From Kocuria marina (GTDB taxonomy: Bacteria > Actinomycetota > Actinomycetes > Actinomycetales > Micrococcaceae), in NCBI GenBank assembly GCA_014652975.1, contig BMZV01000001.1, positions 806,001 to 870,000 on the forward strand: a DNA stretch of 64,000 bases, given 5' to 3'. Below, in pieces: positions 44,798 to 55,129 of the stretch. The position numbers and the translations under genes were made by a program. Below the pieces are notes generated by a model that was given only the letters and a program-made list of their open reading frames with translations, had not been told where the DNA came from and ran no database searches. The stretch's first letter is position 1, and each line of letters starts with the position of its first letter.

Positions 44798-45239
44798 GTC
44801 GCGGTCTCCCCACTGTCGGGCTCCGGGAAGCGGCCTGGTGGGGCCGTGCGGAGCCGGGCGGCCGCGCGACGCGGATGGGTCGCGCGGAACACACCCAAGG
44901 TACGTGGGTCTCACATAGTGGGCAACTGTCGAAGGCGTGAGGAGGCCATGACGAGCGCGGCCGAGCCGCCGAATAAATAGGTGACACATGTTTTTGAGAG
45001 TCTGGCCGTTTGGCCATTGTGCAATTAATAACGATTCGATTACGGTGAAATCGCATTCGAGAACCTGGCCTGGACATGCGGAAACGGTCGTTCATGCGGT
45101 ACTGGAATGCGCCCTCTGACCCGCCGCCCCCGTTTCTCGTGCACGGGAAACGGCACTTTCTCGTCACTCTGGTCGTTCACGAAATCCACGGGCTCGTTTC
45201 CTCGGATCTCGGTTGACCACCGAATGAAGGATTCCCTCC
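44798..45239. other. Divergent intergenic region of sdaA and the subtilase gene
   Basis: About 440 bases. The left part holds the sdaA promoter. From about 44990 to 45060 GC drops (GCAATTAATAACGATT), which probably marks the subtilase promoter. I could not fix -35/-10 elements for it. No coding sequence or riboswitch was recognised. Confidence 0.5.
44897..44925 (-). promoter_or_regulatory. Candidate promoter of sdaA
   Basis: On the minus strand TTGCCC (44920-44925) and TACCTT (44897-44902) are separated by exactly 17 bases, a good housekeeping-sigma layout. A GGGTGTGTTCC stretch and about 90 bases of leader lie before the GTG start. Confidence 0.5.
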
Positions 45240-46505
<1,266 letters not shown>

Positions 46506-46627
46506 CCCTCAGCCCGAGCCGATCGGCGTGAGCCGGCTCCGAACCTGAGCCGATCGTTCCGGGCCGCTCGACCCTGAGCCACCCCCTGGTGGGCAGCTCC
46601 GCCCGAGGCCGCTCGGCCCGACTCCCC

Positions 46628-48702
46628 TCAGGAGTCGCGCTGAGCGGCCTCCAGCGCGTCCGCGGCGCGGATCAGTCCCAGGTGACTGAACGCTTGGGGG
46701 AAGTTGCCCGCCAGACGGTGCTGAGCGACGTCGTACTCCTCGGAGAGCAGACCCAGGTCCGAGGCGAAACCCACGGTGGTGCGCATCAACCGCTGGGCGT
46801 CCTCAATGCGCCCGGAGCGCGCGTACTGCTCCACGAGCCAGAACGTGCAGATCAGGAACGGGTACTCCCGCCCGGACAGCCCGTCCATGGACGTACCCGC
46901 GTCGGTGGTGCGGTAGCGCCACACCTGCCCCTCCTCGCCCTGCAACTCGTGCTCGATCCGCTCCACGGTGCGCAGCATCGCGGGGTGGTCGGGCGCGATG
47001 AACCCGGTCTGCGGCAGTTGCAGGAGGGAGGCGTCCACCTCCGTGTTGTCGTAGGTCTGGGTGAAGTACCCGAGGTCCCGGTTGTACCCCTTGTCCCAGA
47101 TCTCGCGGTGCAGACGATCGCGCATCTCTTTCCAGTGCGCCACGTCCCCCGTGAGCCCGTGTTCGGTCACGGCCCGGATGCCCTCGTTGAACGCGGCCCA
47201 CATCATCACGCGGCCGTGCGTGAAGAAATGCGTGTCCCCGCGCATCTCCCAGATCCCGTTGTCCGGCTCGTCCATGCGCAGCTCACAAAAGCCCAACAGG
47301 TTGCACTGCAGACCCCACGAGTAGTCGTTCTCCTCCACCCCGTTGTCCCGCAGGGTGGCCAGGGCCATCATGACCTCGCCCGCAACATCCGCCTGGTACT
47401 GCTCCACCGCGCCGTTACCGATCCGCACGGGCCGCGAATTCTCGTAGCCGCTGAGGTGATCCAGCTCCCGTTCAGCGAGGTCCCGGCGCCCGTCCACGCC
47501 GTACATGATCTGCAGTTGTTGCGGGTCCCCGGCCACGGCGCGCAGCAACCAGTCACGCCACAGCAGCGCACCGTGCGTGTGCCGGTGTTCCACAAGGACC
47601 TCGATGGTCAGGGCGGCGTCCCGCAACCACGTGAAGCGGTAGTCCCAGTTGCGCTCGCCCCCGAAGTCCTCGGGCAACGCCGCGGTCGCCGCCGCCACGA
47701 TCCCCCCGGTGCGGGCGTGGGTGAGTCCGCGCAACACGAGCAGGGAACGGGAGACCGCGCCGTCGAACTCGCCGCGGGACTCCACGTCCGAGGCCCAGCC
47801 GCGCCAGAAGTCCTCCGTGGCCCGCTGGGCGCTGTCCGGGTCCGCGGGGACGGGCAGCTCTTCGTACGAGTGGCTCCACGTGAGCACCCAGTCCATGCCC
47901 TCGCCCTCGTGCAGCGTGAACCGGCCACGGTGTCCCCGGCGGATCCCCTCCATCACCCGGATGTCGCTGCCGGGATCGTGCTCACGGTGCAGCACCTCCA
48001 CGGGATTGCCCTCCGCGTCTTCCTCGTACGGCTCCAGGTCCGGGCCCGTGAGCAGCAGGGCGTCCGGGCCGGCCACGGCCAGCAGCCCGTGGTCCGCGCG
48101 AGACGTACTGAGCGCGATGCGCGCGGAGATCTCCCGTAGCAACTTTTTGAAGTCCGGGTGCCGGCCGTGCCGCTCGCCGGCTGTCACCGTTTCCAGGTTC
48201 GACGCCGCACGGCCGGGTTCCTCGGACGTGCCCACCGGGTGGGGCTCGGTGGCGGAATCCCCCAACCGCGCCTCGTCCGGGTGCCGGGGTCGTTGGTTGC
48301 CCAGCTGCACACGGCGCACCCACGGGATGACCTTGCCGTAGTCGAAGCGGAACCGCAGATCGTGCTCCACCCCGCGGTTCCCTTGAGGCACTTCACGCGC
48401 CGCACCAGATCCGCGTGGTCGTCACTGGGCGGCAGGAAGTCGGTCACGCGCACCCGTCCGGTGGGCGTCCGCCACTCGGTCTCCAGCACGAAGGTGTCCG
48501 GGACGTAGCGGCGGGAGACCACGTGTCCGTCCACGGCGCTGAGTTTCCAGCGCCCGTTGCTCTCGTCCCCCAGCAGGGCGCAGAACACGGCGGGTGAATC
48601 AAAGCGCGGGAAGCACAACCAGTCCACGCTGCCGTCCCGGGACACCAACGGCCCGGTCTGCAGGTCCGCGAGCAGTGCGTAGTCCTCCAGAGGGGTACTC
48701 AT
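46628..48702 (-). pseudogene. GH15 glucoamylase/trehalase-family glycoside hydrolase, split by a frameshift
   Basis: Two frames together encode one GH15 protein of about 690 residues. The N-terminal super-beta-sandwich runs from ATG 48702 (MSTPLEDYALLADLQTGPLV) to RRVKCLKGTAG. The catalytic (alpha/alpha)6 barrel continues one frame over from GVEHDLRFRFDYGKVIPW to the stop at 46628. Barrel motifs are RNWDYRFTWLRDAALTIEVL and ERELDHLSGYENSRPVRIGN. Adding one base to the C4 run at 48370-48373 joins both parts exactly. No other damage is seen, so a base-calling error or a very recent mutation is likely. Actinobacterial relatives hydrolyse trehalose or alpha-glucans. Confidence 0.85.
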
Positions 48703-48962
48703 GGGCCCATTCCATCATTACGGTCACGGGCCCCGTCCTTCGGTGACGTGCGGGGCCGGATGATGACGGCGCACCGGACACGCCCCGCCGCCGTCCCGGT
48801 ACTCCTCGCCGGAACCCCGTGCGCACACGTCAAATACTGACTTATTCACGAACCTGTCCCCCGATCGAATAGCCTGGCGCTTTCCGTACGCATTCTTCTG
48901 GTATTCAGGAATTGCCCAGATGGGTTCTTGGGCTTTCATCGCGTGATTCTGGGGAGAAACGA

Positions 48963-51758
48963 ATGCCTTCATCGGCGCACGACCCGGCGGGCAAGGCCCG
49001 CGAACCGGGTCCCGACGACACCGAAGAATTATCCGCAACCACATCACCGGGAACCGCGCGGCATGACCCCGGAGTCCAGCATGACCTCGACGCACAGCAC
49101 GACGCCGCTGCTGCCCGGGGTGCGGGCCACCGGCCCCCGGCGGCGCTGCCCACGATGACCGCGCGACACTGGTGGGTTCCCGTGCTCGCGGGCGTGGGCG
49201 GCTACGTGGGAACCGTGGTGGGCATCGTGATCGCCCTGGTGTTGAGCATCCTGGGGCTCGCCCTCCAGGGGGACTCGGACGAGGGATCCACGACCGACCG
49301 CCTTAACGGCGAGATCAGCAACGCCACGGGCCTGGACACCGACACCTCCGGGCTGCGCTGGATCCTGTCCGTCCCGTTCCAGCTCGCGGCCATGGCGGCC
49401 CTGGTCCCGCTGCGGCTCATCCTCAGCTTCGGGGGCGAGGGAGCCTCCGCAGGGATCACCGTCCCCCAGTACTTCGCCCTGGCGTGCGGGATCCTCACCG
49501 CGTGGCTCATCGCACGCAAGCTCTCCACCCGCATGCGCGTGGAGACCCGCGGGGTGCAGTGGCTCATGGCCGCCGTGAGCGGACTGACGTGGGCCGCGCT
49601 GGCGCTGGTCGTCACCGCCCTCACGGTGCTGCGCCTGGACGTACCGTTCTTCGCCTCGGACATCCGCGTGCGCCTCACGGCCCTGGGCGGGGGCCTCTTC
49701 CCGGTCCTGTTCCTCGTGGGCCTGCTGAGCGTGGCGGCTGCCCTGAACGTGCGCTCCACCCAAGTCTCCCCGGGGCGCATCGTGGTCGGCGCCGAACGTT
49801 CGACCCCCGGCGTGCTGCAGGTGCTGCGGCCCATCGCCGTCCAGTTCTCGGTGTTCGGCACCGTGGCCGGACTCGGGCTGCTGATCTACGCGTTCGTCGA
49901 GGGTGGCGCCCCCGCCGGCTTCTCCGCCCTGTTCTGGTTGCCGATCGCGGTGGGCTGGCTGTTCGTCCTCTCGCTGCTGTCCGCGCTCACGGCGGGCGGG
50001 GCGGCGACGTCGCTCACCGGACTGACCGGGCGCTCCGACGCGTTCTACCTGTGGTCGGAAGGTACCGTCCCCGTGTGGGCCGTGGTGCTGTGCATCCTGC
50101 TGGCCCTCGTGTCCGCGGTGTGTGCGGCCATCACGTGGGCGCACGTGCGTCCCCTGGACGCGCGTGTGGCGCGCACCCCGCTGGCATGGACGGTGCTGCC
50201 CGTCACCTACTTTCTGCTGGGCCTGCTGGCCCTGTGGTTGCTGCGCGTGGGCGGATATGCCTCCGGGGGCATGGTCGGCTCGAGCAACGCGGTGTTCAGC
50301 CTGCGGCCGGCCGGCTGGACGTGTCTCGTGTTCTTGGTGTGGGGCGTGATTATCGAACTGCTCGCCCGCTTGGTGGTGCCCGCGTTCATGCACACCCTGC
50401 CGCGCCGGGTGACCCGCGGACTGCGCGGTTCGGAGCGCTCCCGGGGCCGGGCGGCCGTGGTGGCCTCCACGGCCGCCATGGGTGGCGCGGGACTCGCGGG
50501 TGCGGGACTCGCCGGGGTCGGCACCCGGGCGACGCCCGCTCCGGAAGCCCCCGTAGCGACATCGTCAGCGCAGCACCCGAGCGCCGAACCGACGGCGACG
50601 ACGGCCCCGCAGGACGCGACTGCGGCCTACTCCGGACCGCACGCCGGGAGCGGCGACGAGACCCGGGTGCTGCCGAGCTACGACGATCCCGGGGCGACCA
50701 CGCGCATGCCGGCGCAGCGCGCCCCCATGGACCCCGCGACCAAGAAGCGGATCCGGTTGATCGCAATCATCGTGGGCACCCTGATCCTGCTGGCCGTGCT
50801 CGCGACCGTGGTGTTCTCCGTGCTGAGCCGCACCGTGTTCGGCCCGGACAACCAAGCCGAGGACCTGCTGCGCTCCGTTACGGATGGCAACGCCACCCAC
50901 GCCGCGGAGATCGCGAATCCCAACGTCAGCAGCGGCCAGCGCGCCCTGCTCACCGACGACGTCTACGGCGCGACGCAGAACCGGATCTCCTCGTACGAGA
51001 TCAAGGACACGACCATCGACGGGGACCGCGCCACGGTCAACGCGACCGTGACCCAGGACGGCGTCACCACGCCCGTGGCGCTGCCCATGGTCAGTGACTC
51101 CCGGGACGGCCTGTTCAAGTCGTGGCGCGTGGACGAGAGCGCGGGGGTGCCTCTCTACCAGGCGCTCACCGTGGAGGTGCCCGCGGGAGTCGGTGAGCTC
51201 GACGTCAACGGGAAGAAGGTGTCCGTGGACACGCAGGGCCAGCCCCACACCGTGGAGTACACGGTGCTGCCCGGTGACTACGCCGTGGGCGTGAGCTCCT
51301 CGAGCAAGTACGTGACGTACGGCGGGAACCAGGTGGCGGAGATCCGCGCCGGTTCGCCGTCCTCTGCGCCCGTGATGTCCTTCCGGCCGTCCTTCACGCC
51401 CGCCCTGGAGGAGGACGTGACCAAGCAGCTCAACGCGACCCTGGACAGGTGCGCCCAGAGCACGGAGTTCGAGCCCGAGGGCTGCCCGTTCGGGTACTCG
51501 ATCTACGGTGACGACGAGGACTACCGCAATCCCCGGTGGAGCATCCAGCGCTACCCCACCTACTCGGTGTCCTCGTACGGGAACCAGGCGACCTTCACGA
51601 CCGACCGCTCCGGCGAGGTGCGGCTGGACTACCAGTACAACGAGGAGTACGACGACGAGCCCGCCGACTGGACTGACCGGGACACCACCTCGAGCGTCTC
51701 CGGTTACGGGACCGTGAGCGTGTCCGGGGACGAGCTCACGATCAACGCCAACGACTGA
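48963..51758 (+). CDS. Large multi-pass membrane protein with extracellular C-terminal region, unknown function
   Basis: A 931-residue protein I do not recognise. A disordered N terminus is followed by about eight to ten membrane segments (residues 65-480). An Ala/Thr/Pro-rich cytoplasmic linker (about 500-595), a further membrane segment (IRLIAIIVGTLILLAVLATV, near 600-625) and an outer region of about 300 residues come next. The outer part begins with DNQAEDLLRSVTDGNATHAA, reminiscent of DUF4878/zinc-ribbon-type membrane sensors, and ends in a Tyr/Ser/Asp-rich domain with two cysteines. ATG 48963 follows GGGGAGAAA. It is divergent from the GH15 gene. Confidence 0.78.
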   Translation: MPSSAHDPAGKAREPGPDDTEELSATTSPGTARHDPGVQHDLDAQHDAAAARGAGHRPPAALPTMTARHWWVPVLAGVGGYVGTVVGIVIALVLSILGLALQGDSDEGSTTDRLNGEISNATGLDTDTSGLRWILSVPFQLAAMAALVPLRLILSFGGEGASAGITVPQYFALACGILTAWLIARKLSTRMRVETRGVQWLMAAVSGLTWAALALVVTALTVLRLDVPFFASDIRVRLTALGGGLFPVLFLVGLLSVAAALNVRSTQVSPGRIVVGAERSTPGVLQVLRPIAVQFSVFGTVAGLGLLIYAFVEGGAPAGFSALFWLPIAVGWLFVLSLLSALTAGGAATSLTGLTGRSDAFYLWSEGTVPVWAVVLCILLALVSAVCAAITWAHVRPLDARVARTPLAWTVLPVTYFLLGLLALWLLRVGGYASGGMVGSSNAVFSLRPAGWTCLVFLVWGVIIELLARLVVPAFMHTLPRRVTRGLRGSERSRGRAAVVASTAAMGGAGLAGAGLAGVGTRATPAPEAPVATSSAQHPSAEPTATTAPQDATAAYSGPHAGSGDETRVLPSYDDPGATTRMPAQRAPMDPATKKRIRLIAIIVGTLILLAVLATVVFSVLSRTVFGPDNQAEDLLRSVTDGNATHAAEIANPNVSSGQRALLTDDVYGATQNRISSYEIKDTTIDGDRATVNATVTQDGVTTPVALPMVSDSRDGLFKSWRVDESAGVPLYQALTVEVPAGVGELDVNGKKVSVDTQGQPHTVEYTVLPGDYAVGVSSSSKYVTYGGNQVAEIRAGSPSSAPVMSFRPSFTPALEEDVTKQLNATLDRCAQSTEFEPEGCPFGYSIYGDDEDYRNPRWSIQRYPTYSVSSYGNQATFTTDRSGEVRLDYQYNEEYDDEPADWTDRDTTSSVSGYGTVSVSGDELTINAND

Positions 51759-51844
51759 GCAGTGACCTCCACTGGAACCCTTCCCACGCGTTTCCACACG
51801 TCGGGGAGGGGGCGCCGTTCACGCACGGGCCAATATGCCGGGCC

Positions 51845-53404
51845 TCAGAGGTCCTGCGGGCCCAGCGGCAGACCCAGCAGGTACCACACGATGAACAGCA
51901 GGAACCAGCCGATGAGCATGGCGATCGAGACCGGCAGCACCAGGGAGATGAGCGTGCCCACGCCCGCTTCCTTCTGGTAGCGGCGCAGGTACCCGAGGAC
52001 CAGGGCGAAGTACGGGCTCACGGGGCTGATCACATTGGTGGGGGAATCCCCGATCCGGAACAACGCCTGGGTCATCTCCGGTGAGACGTCGAGCAGCATG
52101 AGCATGGGCACCATCACCGGGGCCAGCAGGGTCCACTGCGCCGAGCCCGAGGTGATGAGCAGGTTCATCACGGCCACGATCGCCACGATCCCGGTGAACG
52201 TGAGGATGGGGTGCAGTCCCAGCGAGCCGATGAAGTCCGCGCCGTAGATCGCCAGGACGGGACCGATCCCGGACCACTGGAAGTACGCGGTGAACTGGGC
52301 CGCGGCGAAGAACAGCACCAGCACGGGGGTCACGGTGGTCAGTCCCGTGGCCATGGCCTCGGGGATCTGCCGCGCCTCGGTCATGGTCCCGGCGGCCCGT
52401 CCGTAGATCCAGCCGACGACGGCGAACATCACCGCGATCACGATGCCCACGTTGAGCAGCAGCGGGGACATCAGCACGGAACCGTCCTCCGCGCGCAGGG
52501 GTGAGCCGGGGATCAGCAGGACCGCGAGATAGATCACGAGCATGATCGCGAACGCGATGCCGGCGTTGCGCAAACCCCGTTTCTCGCGGGGCTTCAGGCG
52601 CATGTCCTCGAAGTCCCCCATGTTCTGCTGCTTGGTATCCGTGTCCTCCTCGAGCGCCGCCCCGCGTTTGGCGAGCACGGTCTCCGTGACCAGGGTGATG
52701 ATCGCCGCCAGCACGAGCGACGACACGAAGGTGAAGAAGTAATTGGAGACCGGGGTGACGATCACGCTGTCGTCGATCAGCCCCGCGGCGGCGGTGGTGA
52801 TGCCACCCAGGAGGGCGTCCGACGCCGTCGGCAAAAGGGACGCGTTGAAGCCCGCCGCGACCGAGCAGAACGCCACCACGAGCCCCACGACCGGGGACCG
52901 GCCGGCGGCCTTGAACGCGAGCGCACCCAGGGGGATCAGCACCACGTACATCGCGTCCGAGGCGATGGACCCCGTGATGCCCGTGAGTGCCAGGACGAAG
53001 GTCAGCCACTTGGGACCCACGCGGGACACCGAGCCGCGCAGCGCCGCGGAGAGCATTCCGGACTGTTCAGCCACTGCCACGCCCAACAGGATCACGACCA
53101 CGAGCCCCAGGGGCGGGAACTCCACGAAGTTCGTGACCGCTTCCGCGACCATCTTGCGCAGCCCGTCCGGGGCCAACAGGTTGGTGACCGCCACCGTCTC
53201 GCCCGTGGCGGGGTTGACCGCGCTGAGTCCCACGGCGGAGAGGATCCAGCTGAGCAGGATCACGACCCCCGCGAGCAGGAGGAACAGCCAGAACGGGTCG
53301 GGAAGCTTGTTGCCCACCCACTCGATCCAGTTCAGGACCCGGAGCAGGCCACCGGTCCCCTTCTGTGTGCCGTGCGAGCGGGCACGGGGCGTGGACGAGG
53401 ACAT
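51845..53404 (-). CDS. AbgT-family transporter
   Basis: A 519-residue membrane protein with about 11-13 segments. It matches the AbgT family through IEWVGNKLPDPFWLFLLLAG, AVAEQSGMLSAALRGSVSR, ITGSIASDAMYVVLIPLGAL and RIGDSPTNVISPVSPYFAL. AbgT members import p-aminobenzoyl-glutamate or export sulfonamide-type antimetabolites. ATG 53404 is used; the frame is open to 53470. It is divergent from an amino-acid permease across 288 bases. Confidence 0.92.
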   Translation of the reverse strand: MSSSTPRARSHGTQKGTGGLLRVLNWIEWVGNKLPDPFWLFLLLAGVVILLSWILSAVGLSAVNPATGETVAVTNLLAPDGLRKMVAEAVTNFVEFPPLGLVVVILLGVAVAEQSGMLSAALRGSVSRVGPKWLTFVLALTGITGSIASDAMYVVLIPLGALAFKAAGRSPVVGLVVAFCSVAAGFNASLLPTASDALLGGITTAAAGLIDDSVIVTPVSNYFFTFVSSLVLAAIITLVTETVLAKRGAALEEDTDTKQQNMGDFEDMRLKPREKRGLRNAGIAFAIMLVIYLAVLLIPGSPLRAEDGSVLMSPLLLNVGIVIAVMFAVVGWIYGRAAGTMTEARQIPEAMATGLTTVTPVLVLFFAAAQFTAYFQWSGIGPVLAIYGADFIGSLGLHPILTFTGIVAIVAVMNLLITSGSAQWTLLAPVMVPMLMLLDVSPEMTQALFRIGDSPTNVISPVSPYFALVLGYLRRYQKEAGVGTLISLVLPVSIAMLIGWFLLFIVWYLLGLPLGPQDL

Positions 53405-53692
53405 CTCTGGTTCCGTTCTGCCGGCGGAGTCGTGCTGCGCCCAACGTACGCAACCGCGGGGCCATGACACGTGATTACGGCGCAGCGGTGGTGACGTGGC
53501 GCACCTTTGTCACCGATACACCGGCGTCCTGTTCCGCCGGCGCACCTGCATCCTGGCGCGCACCCCGTTCATCCTCGCCCCACGAGCCGGGGCGGGTACG
53601 CGCCCGGTGTAATCTCCTAGAGGCCCGGATCCGGCCGCCCCTGGTGTGCGGCGCCCCGGCCACCACCTGGTAACCCTCGAGAAGGACCGCCC

Positions 53693-55123
53693 GTGAGCGA
53701 ATTCCCCGCCGCCCTCAAACGCGGACTGACCGTGCGCCACGTCCGCTTCATGGCCCTCGGCTCGGCGATCGGGACGGGGCTGTTCTACGGCTCGGCCTCG
53801 GCCATCCAGACCGCGGGCCCCGCGGTGCTGTTCGCGTATATCGTGGGCGGCGCCGTGGTGTTCCTGGTGATGCGTGCGCTCGGTGAGATGGCCGTGCTCC
53901 ACCCCGTCTCGGGGTCCTTCGGTCAGTACGCCGGCCGCTACCTGGGTCCCCTGGCCGGTTTCATCACAGGGTGGACGTTCGTGTTCGAGATGGCGATCGT
54001 GGCCCTCGCGGACGTCACGGCGTTCGGCATCTACATGCAGTTCTGGTTCCCGGACACACCCCAGTGGATCTGGGTGCTGGCCATCGTGCTGCTGATCACC
54101 GGGTTGAACCTTCTCAACGTCAAGGTCTTCGGTGAGCTGGAGTTCTGGCTCTCGGTCGTGAAGGTCACGGCCATCATCCTCATGATCGTGGGCGGTTTCG
54201 CGATCCTGCTCTTCGGCTTCGCCGTCCCCTCCGACACCCCGCCGGGGCTGCACAACCTGGTGGATCACGGCGGCCTCTTCCCCAACGGGTTCACCAGTCT
54301 GCTGCTGTCCTTCTCCGTGGTGATGTTCGCGTTCGGCGGGATCGAGACCATCGGCATCACCGCCGGTGAGGCCCGGATCCCCGCCAAGACCATCCCCGCC
54401 GCGATCAACACGGTGCCCGTGCGGATCCTGCTGTTCTACGTACTGACCCTGTTCGTGCTCATGAGCCTCTTCCCGTGGAACGAGGTCACCGGCGAGGTCA
54501 GCCCCTTCGTGCAGATCTTCGACTCCCTCGGCATCCCGTTCGCACCCCACATCCTCAACGCGGTGATCATCACCGCGGCGATCTCCGCGATCAACTCGGA
54601 CATCTTCGGTTCCGGGCGCATGGTCTACGGGCTCGCGCAGCAGGGTCACGCGCCGCGCGCGTTCACCCACGTGGGCCGCAGCGGCGTGCCCACCCTCACC
54701 GTGGCGCTCATGGCCGTGGTGCTATTGATCGGTGTGGTGCTCAACGCGGTGATCCCGGAGAACGTGTTCCTGATCATCGCGTCCCTGGCCACGTTCGCGA
54801 CCGTGTGGGTGTGGATCATGATCCTGGTCTCCCACCTGGGCATGTCCCGCGAGCGCGCCCGCGCCGGCGCCCCGCGCAGTTCCTACCCCCTGCCCGGCGG
54901 TCGCGTGAGCACGTACGCGGCCCTCGCGTTCATGGCGTTCGTGATCGTGCTGCTCGCCTTCACCCCGGACACCCGCATCGCCCTGAGCGCCGGGCTCGCG
55001 TGGCTCGTCATCATGACGGCGGTGTTCTTCGCGTTCGTGCGCGGCAAGGGCCGCGAGCGCACGGTCCTGCCCGACGACGCCGCTGCGGTCACCCCGGATG
55101 CCGTGGCCACCGGTTCCAGGTAA
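53693..55123 (+). CDS. APC-family amino-acid permease (AAT group)
   Basis: A 476-residue 12-helix permease. Family motifs are [20 protein letters not shown] with the substrate-binding [27 protein letters not shown], and [16 protein letters not shown]. The group carries GABA, proline, aromatic or basic amino acids; it is not possible to say which. The GTG at 53693 follows GAGAAGGA. It ends six bases before the 3' end of the convergent helicase gene. Confidence 0.92.
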   Translation: MSEFPAALKRGLTVRHVRFMALGSAIGTGLFYGSASAIQTAGPAVLFAYIVGGAVVFLVMRALGEMAVLHPVSGSFGQYAGRYLGPLAGFITGWTFVFEMAIVALADVTAFGIYMQFWFPDTPQWIWVLAIVLLITGLNLLNVKVFGELEFWLSVVKVTAIILMIVGGFAILLFGFAVPSDTPPGLHNLVDHGGLFPNGFTSLLLSFSVVMFAFGGIETIGITAGEARIPAKTIPAAINTVPVRILLFYVLTLFVLMSLFPWNEVTGEVSPFVQIFDSLGIPFAPHILNAVIITAAISAINSDIFGSGRMVYGLAQQGHAPRAFTHVGRSGVPTLTVALMAVVLLIGVVLNAVIPENVFLIIASLATFATVWVWIMILVSHLGMSRERARAGAPRSSYPLPGGRVSTYAALAFMAFVIVLLAFTPDTRIALSAGLAWLVIMTAVFFAFVRGKGRERTVLPDDAAAVTPDAVATGSR

Positions 55124-55129
55124 CCCGGT

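Noticed and set aside
44798-44920. Upstream extension of the serine dehydratase frame to 44989
   Set aside because: The added residues are unlike the family start, whereas GTG 44797 has a good ribosome site and begins the conserved domain directly.
42899-44980. A 693-codon plus-strand frame
   Set aside because: It is antisense to the phosphoesterase and serine dehydratase genes, both of which have complete catalytic motifs.
46506-46627. Repeated GAGCCG motifs after the subtilase gene
   Set aside because: The copies are irregular in spacing and sequence. At most a six-pair GAGCCG/CGGCTC hairpin forms, too weak to call a repeat array or a firm terminator.
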